This document shows positions 11,916-23,780 of a stretch of DNA of 64,000 nt, one piece after another. This DNA comes from Akanthomyces muscarius. Taxonomy: Eukaryota > Ascomycota > Sordariomycetes > Hypocreales > Cordycipitaceae. Location: NCBI RefSeq assembly GCF_028009165.1, contig NC_079242.1:1550001-1614000 (forward strand), written 5' to 3'. The number at the start of each line of letters is the position of its first letter. Within the stretch, counting starts at the first letter, position 1. The notes beneath the pieces are model-generated. The model searched no databases and was not told where the DNA came from. It saw only the letters and a program-made list of their open reading frames with translations. The position numbers and the translations under genes were made by a program.

Positions 11916-13211
11916 AGGGAACGGAACTACAATGCCAACCCAGCAATGGGACGATGCAACAGGCCCTCTTCTCCTTCCTCTAGCCCTGGCCACATGTTGG
12001 CTTGCTAACCTCAAAGTAAGAGGGAGGGGGGATGAAAGCATTGGGCTCGAGGCTGGGCTTGGTGGTGACACTTTTGCCACCACAAAGCAGCGCAACAGAC
12101 AACGCCACCAGAAATTGCGAATTTCAAGCCACAGCACGCCGCGAAGCAGAGGCGGAAGAAAATCCCAAAAAAAAGCCACACTACATGGAGCTCGCCGGGG
12201 ATTTTTTTTTACATGTCCAGTTTTAAGCATGTTTTTTTTTTGGACGAATCCGCCGGCTACGCCGCGTGGCGTCCTTCTAGGCGTGGGTTCGCGAGTTCAG
12301 CTGCGGACAGCCACCATTTTTTTTTTCCCACGGCCCTTGTCTACTATATCCGTCTTTCAGCTCGAAAGGGGAAATTATGGAGAGCGATGAAAGTGAGCTG
12401 CACGACGGAGTCACGAGAGGAATCAACGGCGGCGCCACCGTTCTAAGCGGTACAACAAAAACCAACACTGCACGGCAAAGCAATGGGTTTTCGTTAACCA
12501 ATTCCAAGATGCACATGTCGAGATGCGAGGAACTTCAGTCTTGGCGGCGGGGTAGATCGGGCAAGTAGCAAACTCGGGACTGTCCTTCGCAACATTGCTC
12601 TCCCAGCATGTGAATCGTGTCAAGGCTGTCGCACATCATTCCCTAGTTCTTGTTGGACTATATTCGGCACTTGGGTTTCGCCACGGCTCAGATACCCGAG
12701 CCCTACTCAATCAGTCAAAGCACTTTACCGCCTCGTCATCTGCCTCCGCAAATCAAAACGGGGGAGTGCGTCACCACAGTACTAGCAGCTGTGACTCATT
12801 TGCAACGAAGGGAAAGAAGGTCAGAATAGGATATACCCAATATGTTGTATTTCTCGTTTCTTTTTCGAAACCGAGATGCTATGTACAAGAGAGTTCAGCT
12901 TGGGCCAAAAACAGACAGCAACCCATCCTCCGCAGGGATGCTGCCTTCTGATAGCTTTTTGAAAAATCATGTCGCCAACCTATGCAAAGCCGTGCGAAAA
13001 AATCGCACAGACAAATAAAAGTAGAAAAACGCCCCGTCTTCATAAAAATCTCCACTAATGCAACCATGGTCGTGTACAAGTCTGTCTGCTCCGTAGGAGC
13101 AGAGACTGTTCCGGGCGGGTATCGAATCGCAAAATGTCCACCTTGCAGTCGTCTGTATATGTAGTCTCCAATCGTAAATGTTCGTGAGAGGCGCGGCTTG
13201 ATAACCGCTTC
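11916..13211. other. Convergent intergenic region between Nnf1 and the PH-domain gene
   Basis: About 1.3 kb of 3' flank from two converging genes. It contains several T or A homopolymer tracts (near 12170, 12210, 12232, 12318) and no supported gene. Open frames such as 12595-12951 have no recognisable domain and use unusual start codons. Confidence 0.55.
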
Positions 13212-14657
13212 TCAAATGCGCGGGTTTTCGGTATGGACAATCTGCCACGGCCCACAGACGTCTTCGCCGTAGGCCGGTGGCAGCACTCGTACCATACGTC
13301 CGGTTGCCCAGTCGACAAACCACTGCTTCCCCTTGCTGATAATGTAGTTGGATCTTCTCGGGCTTCGGAAGAGCAGGTTGCTGTAGCACAGCTTGGCGTA
13401 AAGCATGTCGTGCGCCTCGGACCACTTGTGCTCTGGAAACCATTTACCAGAGAACGGGTCTATGGACGCATTATGATATGACGTTGTGCTCAGCCGGTGG
13501 GTTAGCCTAGGCCCTCTACTAAAGGGACCCCCATCTTCATCTTCAGATTCTTCCGAATCCGAGTCAATGGCGTTTTGGGCGTCTTCAACTTCATGATCGG
13601 GGAATGCCGATAGTCCATCTTGCGCGAGGATTCCTACCGCTTCGTCGCGAGTAGATGAGGGCCGTGGGCATCGCGGAGACAGGATGCGCCGTGGAGAAGG
13701 ATTCCGTCGCGGCGAAATATTTCGCCGCGGGGATGAGTTGCGTCGTGGAGACGAGTTGCGTCGTGGAGACGAGTTACGTCGCGCTTCAGTAGAGGCTGTT
13801 GGTTCGGCCGACTCTTCTGGGTCCAGTGTTCGCGTAGGGCTTGGCATTCGTACTGGTGATTGTCCACGGAACCAACGGATTCGCTGGACTCGTGGGATGG
13901 ACATGTCGCGAGGGAAATCGCGTTCGTCGATGGGGGCAGCAATGTCAATAGCAGCGAACAACGCTTCGAGCCACTTGACAAAGGTGCCCAGCTCAATGCA
14001 TGAGAGAAGAAACTGATCCGTCTCCGCTCGTATGCGAATGACGTACCGTCGTCTAAGTGCTTTGTTAGCGGATTGGTTGAAATTTTCAAAGAGAGCAACG
14101 TACTTTTTGTAGTCTGCAGCAATACCTGCATCTGCGTGTAACAAGCTATATGTCTTTTCCAGCTTGGACTTCCTTACCCATGGCGGGTTATCAGGAGATA
14201 TGCTTGGGCCGTCTCTTGTCTTCCCCCAGCCCCAGTCTTTCTTTACATGGTAGACGTGAAGAGCAGTTCCGGAGAGAACTACAAAGGCGTTGTGCCAGCG
14301 GCGGTCTTCGGCTCTTTTTGTTGTGTTCTCGATCTCGTGTTTCTTCGAGAAGATGCCCTCCAAGTAAACAGAGTTAGAGTAGCCTGGCAACTCTTCGGGA
14401 GCATCTCCAGCAGCACAAGCTGACTCGTCTTTTGCCTTGTTCTGCATAGAGTGGGCAGCGACACCGACAGGAGACTCGCGGGGCACATAAGGCGGCGGTA
14501 GTGAAGAGCGTCGTGGAGGAGCTGACATGATGCGGTGGTAAAACAAGTCTTCGTCTATGGACAAACGGCGCCCTGGCGGCGGTGAACCTTGGCGAGATGC
14601 ATGACTTTCGTCAGCAGGAGGCTCCTGTGGTTCGTCCATGGGAGGAGGATCGGCCAT
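13212..14657 (-). CDS. PH-domain protein with RRNSSP tandem repeat
   Basis: Single-exon gene, 481 aa, ATG at 14657. Residues 1-95 are Pro/Ser-rich and disordered. A pleckstrin-homology domain covers about 97-236: it opens with YLEGIFSKKHEIEN, has RWHNAFVVLSGTALHVYHVKKDW strands (W121 region) and closes with the C-terminal helix FVKWLEALFAAIDIAAPID that carries the conserved Trp. Such domains bind phosphoinositides or proteins at membranes; the ligand cannot be told from sequence. Residues 293-328 are six imperfect copies of a 6-residue unit RRN(S/I/P)SP, encoded by six 18-bp units at about 13674-13781. An acidic Ser/Asp/Glu stretch (SDSEESEDEDGG) follows, then a conserved-looking C-terminal segment (KWFPEHKWSEAHDMLYAKLCYS). 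The product belongs to a fungal PH family; I do not recognise a named orthologue. Confidence 0.82.
   Translation of the reverse strand: MADPPPMDEPQEPPADESHASRQGSPPPGRRLSIDEDLFYHRIMSAPPRRSSLPPPYVPRESPVGVAAHSMQNKAKDESACAAGDAPEELPGYSNSVYLEGIFSKKHEIENTTKRAEDRRWHNAFVVLSGTALHVYHVKKDWGWGKTRDGPSISPDNPPWVRKSKLEKTYSLLHADAGIAADYKKYVALFENFNQSANKALRRRYVIRIRAETDQFLLSCIELGTFVKWLEALFAAIDIAAPIDERDFPRDMSIPRVQRIRWFRGQSPVRMPSPTRTLDPEESAEPTASTEARRNSSPRRNSSPRRNSSPRRNISPRRNPSPRRILSPRCPRPSSTRDEAVGILAQDGLSAFPDHEVEDAQNAIDSDSEESEDEDGGPFSRGPRLTHRLSTTSYHNASIDPFSGKWFPEHKWSEAHDMLYAKLCYSNLLFRSPRRSNYIISKGKQWFVDWATGRMVRVLPPAYGEDVCGPWQIVHTENPRI
13674..13781 (-). repeat. In-frame 18-bp tandem repeat, six units (RRNxSP)
   Basis: Six head-to-tail 18-bp units inside the PH-domain gene. 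Read on the minus strand they encode RRNSSP three times, then RRNISP, RRNPSP and RRILSP. The second and third + strand units from the right (CGTCGTGGAGACGAGTTG) are nearly identical, indicating recent expansion by slippage. Confidence 0.85.
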
Positions 14658-17600
14658 CTTATATGCTTGAATCGGCGCGATGACGGATAGACGGCAGCAA
14701 CGCCCCAGACGTCAATCGGCGGCGCCAGCCGGTAGACGTCTAGTCGAGTTGCGTCAGGCGTGGAACTCTGAGCAGAATGAGACGCTGAGAGTTATGACGA
14801 TGTTGATTAAGTTCAGTCAGGCCGAAGTCTGCTCATAGCGACCCGCACTGAAGCATGATTAGGTTGACGGGCGAAGGAGATGAGTGAGTGAAAGAAAGGG
14901 CCGGGCGAGTTGGTGTGAAGGGGAAAGGCAGCAAAAGAGCCTGGGAGAGGCGCCGATCACAGCCGGGAGGGGCGTATCAGAGGTAATAACGAGCGGACCA
15001 AGAGCTGTGGGCAAGGTTGCAGCGAAGACCGGTACTCTGCCAGACTAGTGTGGTTGGAGCTGTTTAAGTTTGGAAGCACCGGATAGCGTGGGGACGAGCA
15101 CAGATGACGGTTGAGACGGAGAATTAACAAGCGCAGGATGGGCTGAGAACCAGCGAAGAAAGAAATGTCGGTTGGGGCGTGCGGAAGGCCGGATAGGGCG
15201 CAGGACAGAGGGCCGAGATGAGCAGAGGCGGTCGCAAGGCTGCGTATGTCGACCAGGGCATGCGTCGCTGGTGGTGCCAACAGGGGATCACGGCGAGAAC
15301 CCAGGCGTGAGCGGGAGAGTATTTGAACCAGGGGGGCCAGCAAGACTACCAGCGAGAACTTTTTCTAGTTGTCTTGCTGCGCGTCGCAGCCGTGGTGGTT
15401 GATGATGGACGGTTGGTGGAGCCGGAGGGAGGACCTTTTGGGCCAGCAGAGTGAGTCGACCGGCAGATGGGAGGCGGGGGTTGCAGCGACGCCAACCAGT
15501 AAGAAGAGGAATTCGGGGTTGTATTTGCGACCGCTATTTTTGGATCCTGAGCGTTGCGGACGCTGACGGTAAGATGAGCGTTGAGGTTGGCGTTGTAGTT
15601 GAAGAAAGAGAGAGAGGGCGTTTGGCAATGGGGGAAAGCCTAAACTTGGCTGAAGAAAGGGTGGCTCGGGAGCAGCAGCTGTCAGGCGTGTCAAGTCCAG
15701 CTGTGGCATTTGCAATTTTTGGGGGCCAGCGGTTGATGAAGAAGACGGGCGGCGGGCTGGAGTGCCAAGGATGCCTGGATCTGGCAATTGGCGAGCGGCC
15801 GAGATGGACAAAGGCCGTGTGGGATGGCGTCGTTGGCGTGGGCGTGGGCTTCACGGCTTGAATGGGGATGGGGAGAAGCGGACAAGGTGGATCGGACCTT
15901 TTGTAGGTGCTGGGACGGAGTGGGTTTGCTTAGAACCTTTTAGGGGGCCTTTGCGGCCTTCTGGAGGCTTCATTAGGGGCTGAGAAGGAAAAGTCGCGAT
16001 GGCCAGTGGGGACCGCTATAGTTTTAGCTAGTTTTAGCGGGCGAAGGGCCGTTTCGGCGCTGCATGGCCCTGGATGAGCCTCAAAAAAAGGTCCGAAGCC
16101 CGCTAAAAGGTACTTTTGCCCGTGGCGGGGGGACCTTTTGCTTGCCCCCTCGTACCAGTAATACCTTGCTGGTGCCAGTAGGCGAGCTTCCAGGCACAAG
16201 TACCCAGCCGGCAGACACCAGGTCGACATGGCATGGCATGGTTCATGGCAGCATGGCTAGGTACTGCTCGAGTCTAGAACCAATTGCATATTCTTGGCAT
16301 CGAGCAACGGACGAATAAGTGACGGAAAGAATAGCATGCTGTACACTTGCAAACCTCGCATTGAATATTTGCGCAGAATCAGCCCACCAGTCTTTGGCCC
16401 ATCTCATGTACGTGCCTGAGTCGAGCAGCTGTCGGTCTGTCGGGTACATTTTCCAAGGCACAAGTCCTCGCATGTGGTCCGCCGCCCACTGCCAGCTGCA
16501 AACACGGGGTCATCACGCGTATGCCTGCAAACACTCGTCTCGAACCACTTCACCATCGTCAACATCATCGCCATCACCAAGCCTCACCCCTACAACATCC
16601 GCCCTTTCCTGCTCACATCGCGCCACGCCCAAAGAAATAGACTCCTTCCCCAATCGTCCATCTTCGACACGCCAAGCAAGCCAGTCAGCCCGTCCAGCGT
16701 ACCCAAATCCTCCACGACCAGGGTGGCCATGCACCTACGGGGCACCCATGACCTCTAGTCCGATGCCCGAAGCTACACCATCGGGGTGGCGCTAGGCCCG
16801 CGGGGGTAGGTGAAGGGAGTTCTGCGGCTGCTCTGGTGATGTGGTGTGCTGGTGATGGCAGCTGCCCTCTGCCACGTCCTGTCCTCGCTCGGCAGGGAAG
16901 AGGCCGCATTCTCCGCGGCCATTGCAGCTCATTCATGTATGCGTGCGCCGAGCTCCTGCTTGCCCAAGGCCAGTATGTACTGGCAGCTGCTCTTGCAGTT
17001 GTTCCCTGCTCGTGCTCGCTCAACTCCAATTACAGGGCACACTAAATGCTGGTACACCATCTTCCAGGCGCCACCTGGAACGTCTCCGACCGTGGACATC
17101 GCCAAGACCACAAACCACTGATCTGATATCTGTCGGCCAAGTATGGATGTGCACCGGGGTGTTGAACTAGAACTGCCATCAACCGCACACTACCCCGGAG
17201 AAATACCAGAAGCAGCCCTACATGTTCTTTGCGGCACGGCGGCAAATGTATAAAAGCTCTGAGAGGCTTCTCCGACCACATGTCGACTGGCCTTTGCCCG
17301 GACTCGTTTACGGCGCCGAGCCGGTCCCCGACAAGGCCGTAAAACTCATTCATTTATTAAATGCACGAATTAAGGAGCCGAGCAGCCCTTCTCCAACTAA
17401 TGAGGCTCTTTGTCAGCTGCAGTGGCTGTGCTTCACCAGCGCACTCCATGATCAGTCGTCTTCCAATTGGCCTGGCTGGCACAGGGCTACAGGGAGTCGA
17501 CCAGGGCTGGTGTCTGGCTTGTCGGTGGCGTCGTGGGGGCGCTGGGTTGTTCCCGAGTTGTCCTAGCTGGCCGGCCGGCAGGCTCTGGTCGGCTTGCACG

Positions 17601-20227
17601 ATTAACGCATTCGCTGCCAATGCGGCAATAACACAATCTCATCTCTGGCTGTTGGGCGTCAACTCATGGAGGGGGCATCGATGACTCTGCACCCAACAAG
17701 GATACCAATAGAACCGCCATGTAGCAGCAGCAGCCATCTTTGCAGCCAGAGTTCTCAGGAGGCATTATACCATACGTTGCAGCCACTACACGCAACTGTG
17801 CCTTTCTGTGTAGCTAGCAGTGTCTGGCCGAAAAGTGAATTGAACTTCACACTAGTCGCACGACCGACGTACTTGAATTCGACATTGAATGGAAGCAATA
17901 AGACTGCTCTGTCCCTGACGACGAATCATGTCCTCCACACGGGAGAAGAGCTGGACAATCAATTTCGTCAGAGCGGCTTTGCATTACTGCTTCGGGCAAG
18001 ATTCCAGCAAAGCGCCGAGTGCCACCACATTCTAGGAGCCTCCACTCGCCCGCAAAACCCACCCCCTCGGGACTTTTGCAAGCCTTCTTGGTCCTCTAAT
18101 TATTAGGCCCCCTGGAAGCCTTCTGGTGGTTTCTCCAGATTCTGACGGTCTGGTGGCTGCGACCGAAGCGTACCATGTTAACTTGCTCGCTCGTTTAACG
18201 CCATGGCAATCGACCGACTGGCACTCTCTGCTCTCATTGACACCTCTTGACGCCTCTCAGCGCTCGCCTGGATGGGCAAATACCGTGCGGCGGCGCGCCC
18301 AAAAGACGCAGTCGCGAATGCGAGCCCGGCTGTCTCTCACTGTAATAGCACTGAAACAGCCACGACCGCAGCGGTGCATGAATCAGACGACAACTGCGTG
18401 GTGTGCTGCTCTCAGCGGCGATCCTACCTCTCCGCCCCTCTTACATTGCGACGCAACGGTCCACGGGCGCTGCATCGAGTAGAGGACGCACCGTGCGGTG
18501 GTGGCCGTCTCCAGAACAATAAGCTTTGGCTATCTCGGGGCTTCTCTCACTGCAACGGTAGAACCAAAATAGAAACAGCAATTGCCAACTCGGCATCGGC
18601 GTTGCCATGTAGAGTGATGGCACAGTCCTCACGAGAGAGTTACGATGCGTGGGGTGGTGTTTGCCGTGTTGCCAAGAAGCCCGAAGGGAACAGAAGCAAA
18701 GTGCACACGATCCGTCTGACATTGTGCATTATGCAATCAGGGACTTTTGTCGTCATGACGGCTGTGGCGAGGTTGTGCTCCCAGTCGCAAGTCGACAATG
18801 CGTTTGGTCAAAGACATGCTGCGCACATGGTAAGACAAGCAAGGTCTTGCTTGCGCACGCAGCCGAAGAGGACAAAACAAGTGCCGGGCCTGAAAACGGA
18901 TGGATTCTGTCGTAAACCACAAATGCACATGCACACAGGTGCCTCTCTCGGAAAAGGGCTTGCTTGTACAAATCCCAGCGCCGATCGCCATTCAGCGCAT
19001 GCACGTACCAGAGTAGCCCATCTCTTTGTCGCCCGCCCGGGGGCAGATCATAGACACCTCTCAATTGTGTGGCAGTGGAAAGGCGCCGCTCCGATACTTG
19101 CAGTATTTTATTGAGATGATCAATTTCTCTCATCCTCTTGTTTTCCTAATTATCCCTGTGTTAGTATCTCACTTTATCTTACTTTTATCTTGGTCACTTC
19201 CTCCCCATGACAGCCACTGCCCGCTGGACTCTGCTTCCTCACAACCACGCCCTACTACTCTTTTCGTTGAGCAGCTTTTATTAGAGACTAATCAACTCGG
19301 GTATATCGGCCCTCTCGGCACCGGTAAAACAAACCAATCCTCTAAAAAGAAGGCTGCGTTGTCTTGTCCTCCTACCCCCCTTGTATCAATATGCAAGGCT
19401 GCAGTACCCAAAATGTCTCACGTAGCACACAGATGACAAAGTACTGGTAAGCCCCCAGTGTGCTCTGCCACAAAGGAAACAAATGGCGGGCGGGCGGGCG
19501 GGCAGTAGAAGAAAAAGCAGGGAAAAGGCTGACGGAAATCTGCATGTCTCACTTTCCTTCTTATTCATTTCTTTGGGGCGTTATGTCCGGATGGCTGGAT
19601 TGGGAGTCTGGTGGCGTGCCCAAGCCCTTTTGAATTCTGACAGCGGCAACGTTGGCCCGAAAGCCCAAGCCCAAGAAGACGTCCAGGGTTGCTGCATGTC
19701 TCACCTTGCACAATTATCAAAGTGCGTCCAATGATTCCATGGTACACTATCACGAGGGTGCCCGGGAAAACGTCGATATCTAGGCTCCATTGTGATGATA
19801 GCTAATGGGGGAGGATAATCAAACAAAAATAAATAGAATAGAGATGAAATACAGAATAAAAGATAGCATGTCACTGCTCTTAAGCAGTATGCTCTTTCGG
19901 CACCTTTGTACTTGTCTATCTGCTTCTGCTTGGCGAATGATTCATTGCACATTTGTACAAGAAGCATCCGAAACTGGTGAGACTGCACCTTCTTGCATAC
20001 GTGAATGCAGAGCAATAGCAATGCCGAGCTATAAATAACCTCAAGTACGGATACTTGTTCTCAATAGCTCTACTGGTTGAATGGGTAGCTTTATCCAATC
20101 AACATTGTCTCAAAAAGATGTCTTCAAGAGTATAGTTTTGCGCGAAGAAGCGCAATATGTACCTGTGTTTTTTTTGTTCTCCGTCTATTCGACGCCGTCA
20201 TCACGTCTCAGTCCTTTCCTTCAGCTT
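14658..20227. other. 5.5 kb gene desert
   Basis: No coding region, RNA gene or mobile element could be supported. The first kilobase is presumably the promoter and leader of the minus-strand PH-domain gene. The base composition is moderate to GC-rich, so this is not a RIP-degraded AT-rich relic. Small local features include five CATGG words between 16227 and 16256, a doubled AGTTTTAGC motif near 16020-16038, and a G-quadruplex-type motif at 19488-19502 (listed separately). Confidence 0.55.
19488..19502 (+). other. G-quadruplex-type motif
   Basis: Four GGG runs each separated by a single C, the shortest-loop form of the G4 consensus, inside the gene desert. Whether it folds or lies in a transcript is unknown. 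Confidence 0.6.
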
Positions 20228-22108
20228 CTACGGAAGGCTGTTTAGGTACTCGGACAGGGCAGTGTAGTCGGGCGTCCCCAGCCCCGTGACGGGATCCCAG
20301 CCAGGCGTCGCCGAGAAGCTCTTGCCCTGGCAGCCGTAAGGGCCATCCGTTCGCATGCGTCCCTCGGTGACGTCGCGGAAAATCTCAGCCTTTTTATAGA
20401 GCGCTGGGTTGACAAAGCCGACGGGCTTCTTGCCCGCGGCCAGACGCTCCTCGTTGATGCGGTTCAGCATCGCGGCGATGATGGGCGCCGACATGGACGT
20501 GCCGGCGTTGAGGCCCATCTGCCCGTTGAACGCGTAGACGCCAAAGTCGCCGACAGCCGAGATGTCCGGGTAGCCGCGGCCGATGCGGTTGTAGACGCCG
20601 TCGCCGCCGAGGGGAATGTCGAGGTCGGTGGCGTTGTACGTCGGGAAGCCCGGGTCGTGCTCGGCAAAGTAGGCGTCCACGGCGCTCTTCTGGTAGTCGG
20701 GCGCCGTGAAGATGTTGCTGAAGCCGCCGCCGGGCGAAAAGGACTCGGTCACCGCCTCGGCGTCGCCGGGCTTGCGGCCCTTTGGCAGGATGGTAGCGCC
20801 GATGGAGAGGGAGTAGGGGCAGCCGGCCGGGTCGTCAACGCTGAAGATTTGGTGGTTGTCGCCGAGACATGATTGGCCGTCGCCGGTGACACCGGTATCG
20901 CCAGAAGACCAGACGACTGTGGTGCCTTGGAGGCCCAGCTTCATAAACTCGTTGCATTGACGCTGTCAGAACGGTTAGCCATCAAGTTCAGTCTAACCAT
21001 GTAATTTTCTGGACCAACAGCAACTTACCTTGGCCTCGGGTACCGATTTCGGGTCTTCCAGCCCTCCCCATGAAAAGGAAATGACATTGCTGGGGGTGAA
21101 TGTGCCACAATCGTCTTTAGTACCCTCGTCACAGTAGCTGCTGTCGACAGCCTCGAGAAACTCATGAAAGCCGCCTCCGACTTGATACAGCTCAGTCTCC
21201 TGCGGGTAGATGATGGGAATGGCCATGTCAAAGTCCAGGGCAGCCTCGCCCACGGCATTGTCGGTCGAGGGGTTGCTGGCCAAATCAATCAAATCAACTT
21301 TCGGGCCGGTTCCTTTGGGGATATCCTTGGCGACAGTCTTGTAGAAGAGATCGAGGTCGGACTGATTGTACATTTCGTAGTCAATCTCAAAGACGCCGAG
21401 GGCATTCTTGGGGTTGGCGGTCTTGGGAGGCGGGGGAATGTTGTACATGGCGGCGATGCATGCCGGCGTCACGTAGTTGGAGCAGTTGGTCATGGGGTTG
21501 GCCTCGATTTCTTTAATCTCAGAGGAACTCAGCGACCGGATGCTGCTCTTAGGAGCGACAATGCCAGTCTTGACCTGGCTAGAGGCTACAGCGGGCCAGA
21601 CAAAGTCGACGTGAGGGGCAACATCGGCAGGCAGGCTGTAGCTCTCCGCACCGAGGTGCTGCGACGACGTTTTCTTGTTCTCAAAGATGTGGTACGAGGT
21701 CCTGAGTAGAGACTCGAGGCTGCCAACCGTGGTTTTGAAGTCGAGGTAGCCCTTGTTCTGGGAGAGCGAGATGCTGCTCTCCGGGATGCCCGCCTTGACG
21801 AGCCACTGCTTGACAGTATCAATCGACTCCTGAGCGGGGGCAAACGTATCAACGACCTGCTGCTTGGTGTAGTGCTGGCCGTACTTGGACGAGTCGGGGT
21901 CGGCCACCTCTAGGAGGAGGTCCATGCCATGGTCCAGGTTGCGCTGGTTCAGAGCAATGCGGACCGGCACAGTCGTGGCAGGCCGGGCAGCACCGAGTTT
22001 GACCAGACTGGCGCCATTGACGCGCTTCTCGTGCTCGACCGCCGTCTCCAGGGGCATGCCCAGAGACGCTGCCACAAAGGCACTGACGAAGAGAGCTGCA
22101 ATCTTCAT
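20228..22108 (-). CDS. Secreted sedolisin (S53 family serine-carboxyl peptidase / tripeptidyl peptidase)
   Basis: Exons 22108-21029 and 20962-20228 (minus strand) give 604 aa; the 66-nt intron has a GTAAGT donor, CTAAC branch and CAG acceptor. Start chosen at 22108 because it begins a signal peptide (MKIAALFVSAFVAASLG); the open frame further upstream is not needed. A pro-kumamolisin activation domain fills about residues 30-175. The catalytic domain shows the sedolisin triad: Glu288 and Asp292 in GEAALDFD, oxyanion Asp382 in SSGDTG, nucleophile Ser516 in AGTSMSAP, with the C-terminal DVTEG segment that normally contributes to the calcium site. Sedolisins act outside the cell at acid pH, removing tripeptides or cleaving internally. 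N-glycosylation sequons (NCS, NQS, NAT) are visible. A TATA element lies upstream. The family is certain; tripeptidyl versus endo activity is not determinable. Confidence 0.93.
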
Positions 22109-23780
22109 CGCAGGCGGGTTACCGAGAACTGGGTATACAAAGAAAAAAGAAAAGAGACAATGGCAGGAATGACCAACAAAGCCAGGAGCTTGATAGTTCT
22201 GCGGCGGCAAAGTATCAATCCTTTATATGTCCCTGGCCAATCTCCCTTCATACTCGTGTCACGCCATAGAACGACAGGAAGAACCACGCAGTATTTCTGT
22301 TCTGCTCATTGAAGGCACAGGACTAAGAGTCCCATAGCTTAGATGCTGCAGAACGGCAACCCGGCCGCCCCGGTAATAAACCAATACAGAAGGTCGGCAA
22401 ACTTCGATGCGCATGGCTCGCGCAATGGCCGTGATCAACCTGCCTATTGGAGCTTAGCCAACGGTTGCGCTTTGCACATGGACAAGGGGATCTTCCCCAA
22501 GCGCATATAGCAAATAGCTCAGAATTTGGGGGAATTCTTTTTTTGTTATGCTTTAAAAGAAACCTCTTTCTCTAATACCAATACTCCGTGCTTTGGAACT
22601 TCTAAATCGAGCCAAGGGTAAGCGGGATACCCTGGCGCCCCGAGTGCAGACCACACACCCGTCGGGCCGTCTCCATCGTAAGGACCGCATCCCATTCCAC
22701 GGCTTGGCGATCGGCAGCTTTCAATTCAAAGGTGAGCTCGTATCGATGAATCGCCCGAATATGGAAGGTAATCTTGTTGGTAGAGAGGCGAATAATCTTT
22801 TGCTCTGAAAAGGCAGCTCCTGTTTGCTGTGGCCAACCCTCCCCTGTTAGAGGCTCGTTTTGGTTTCCTGCTGTCACGGTGCGACCCCGGCGTAAGCTTC
22901 GGCATCAAGTGTGCATAGCGTTGCATCGAGTGCCTGAAATGGGAGGTATTCAGAGGTGCACTGCGCAAACCAGCAACACACAGCCGAGACAAACCAGAGT
23001 CTTCCATTACGGCACACTCCGAGCATCAGATTAGCCGTCTCCTACTCCGAACCCTGTAGCAGGCATCGATGTCGTCCTGGTCTATCACAATCACTCTCTT
23101 GACTTCAGGTCACAGCGATGCAATGTACTTCAGTATTAGGCTCGTCATGGTTTTCATTGTTGAACTCATATACAGCCCTTCCTTCAGCAGTTGTATTCAT
23201 TATTGTATTGTACAGGCCCAGTTGTCTCTTCCTTTTTCTATGTCCGATTGTCCTTTCCATTCGCCCAGTTTTGATACACCGCTTGAATTATGAGTCCCCG
23301 GTCTGAACTGTCCCCTCCGTTGTTCCCTTGCACGCACCATGTACTCGTACATCTTTTTGTAGAAAGCACATTACCCGGTCCAGGGTGTTCCTCTTCGGCT
23401 TCATACATTGTCCGTTCATGGTATAGATGCAGCTTTTTTTCCGCCCGCAATGCATTGAAGTAAAAACAAAACAAGCCAAAAACATCCCCAGATAGCGCGC
23501 GCGACTGCCAGACAGATGACGTCTTGTCGCGAGAGGCTGCGCTACCTCCAGTCCAAATCAATAAATCGATTCGCTCCCATCCAGACTCCAGTACATCCAT
23601 GCATCTCGGGTAGATGCATGCCACGTTTGTAAATTCGACGCTTGCCCCTTCCATTACATCTCCACTTGAAGCATGCGCATCGTCCCAAGGTCGCCTGCCA
23701 TAGACACCACAAATTACCGTCTAAGCAGCATTATTATCTTGCCGACTTCCATTCTTGTCGATAGCAATGCTAATACCCAT
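22109..23780. other. Intergenic region, sedolisin promoter and Nxt3-like 3' flank
   Basis: About 1.7 kb between two minus-strand genes. The part nearest 22108 carries the sedolisin promoter; the part nearest 23780 is the 3' UTR of the Nxt3-like gene. No further gene was recognised. Confidence 0.6.
22222..22227 (-). promoter_or_regulatory. TATA box for the sedolisin gene
   Basis: On the minus strand this reads TATAAA, about 115 nt upstream of the ATG at 22108, a normal position for a strongly regulated fungal gene. Confidence 0.5.

Noticed and set aside
16227..16256. Five CATGG words in 30 bp
   Set aside because: Short local slippage-type repetition in non-coding DNA with no further structure.
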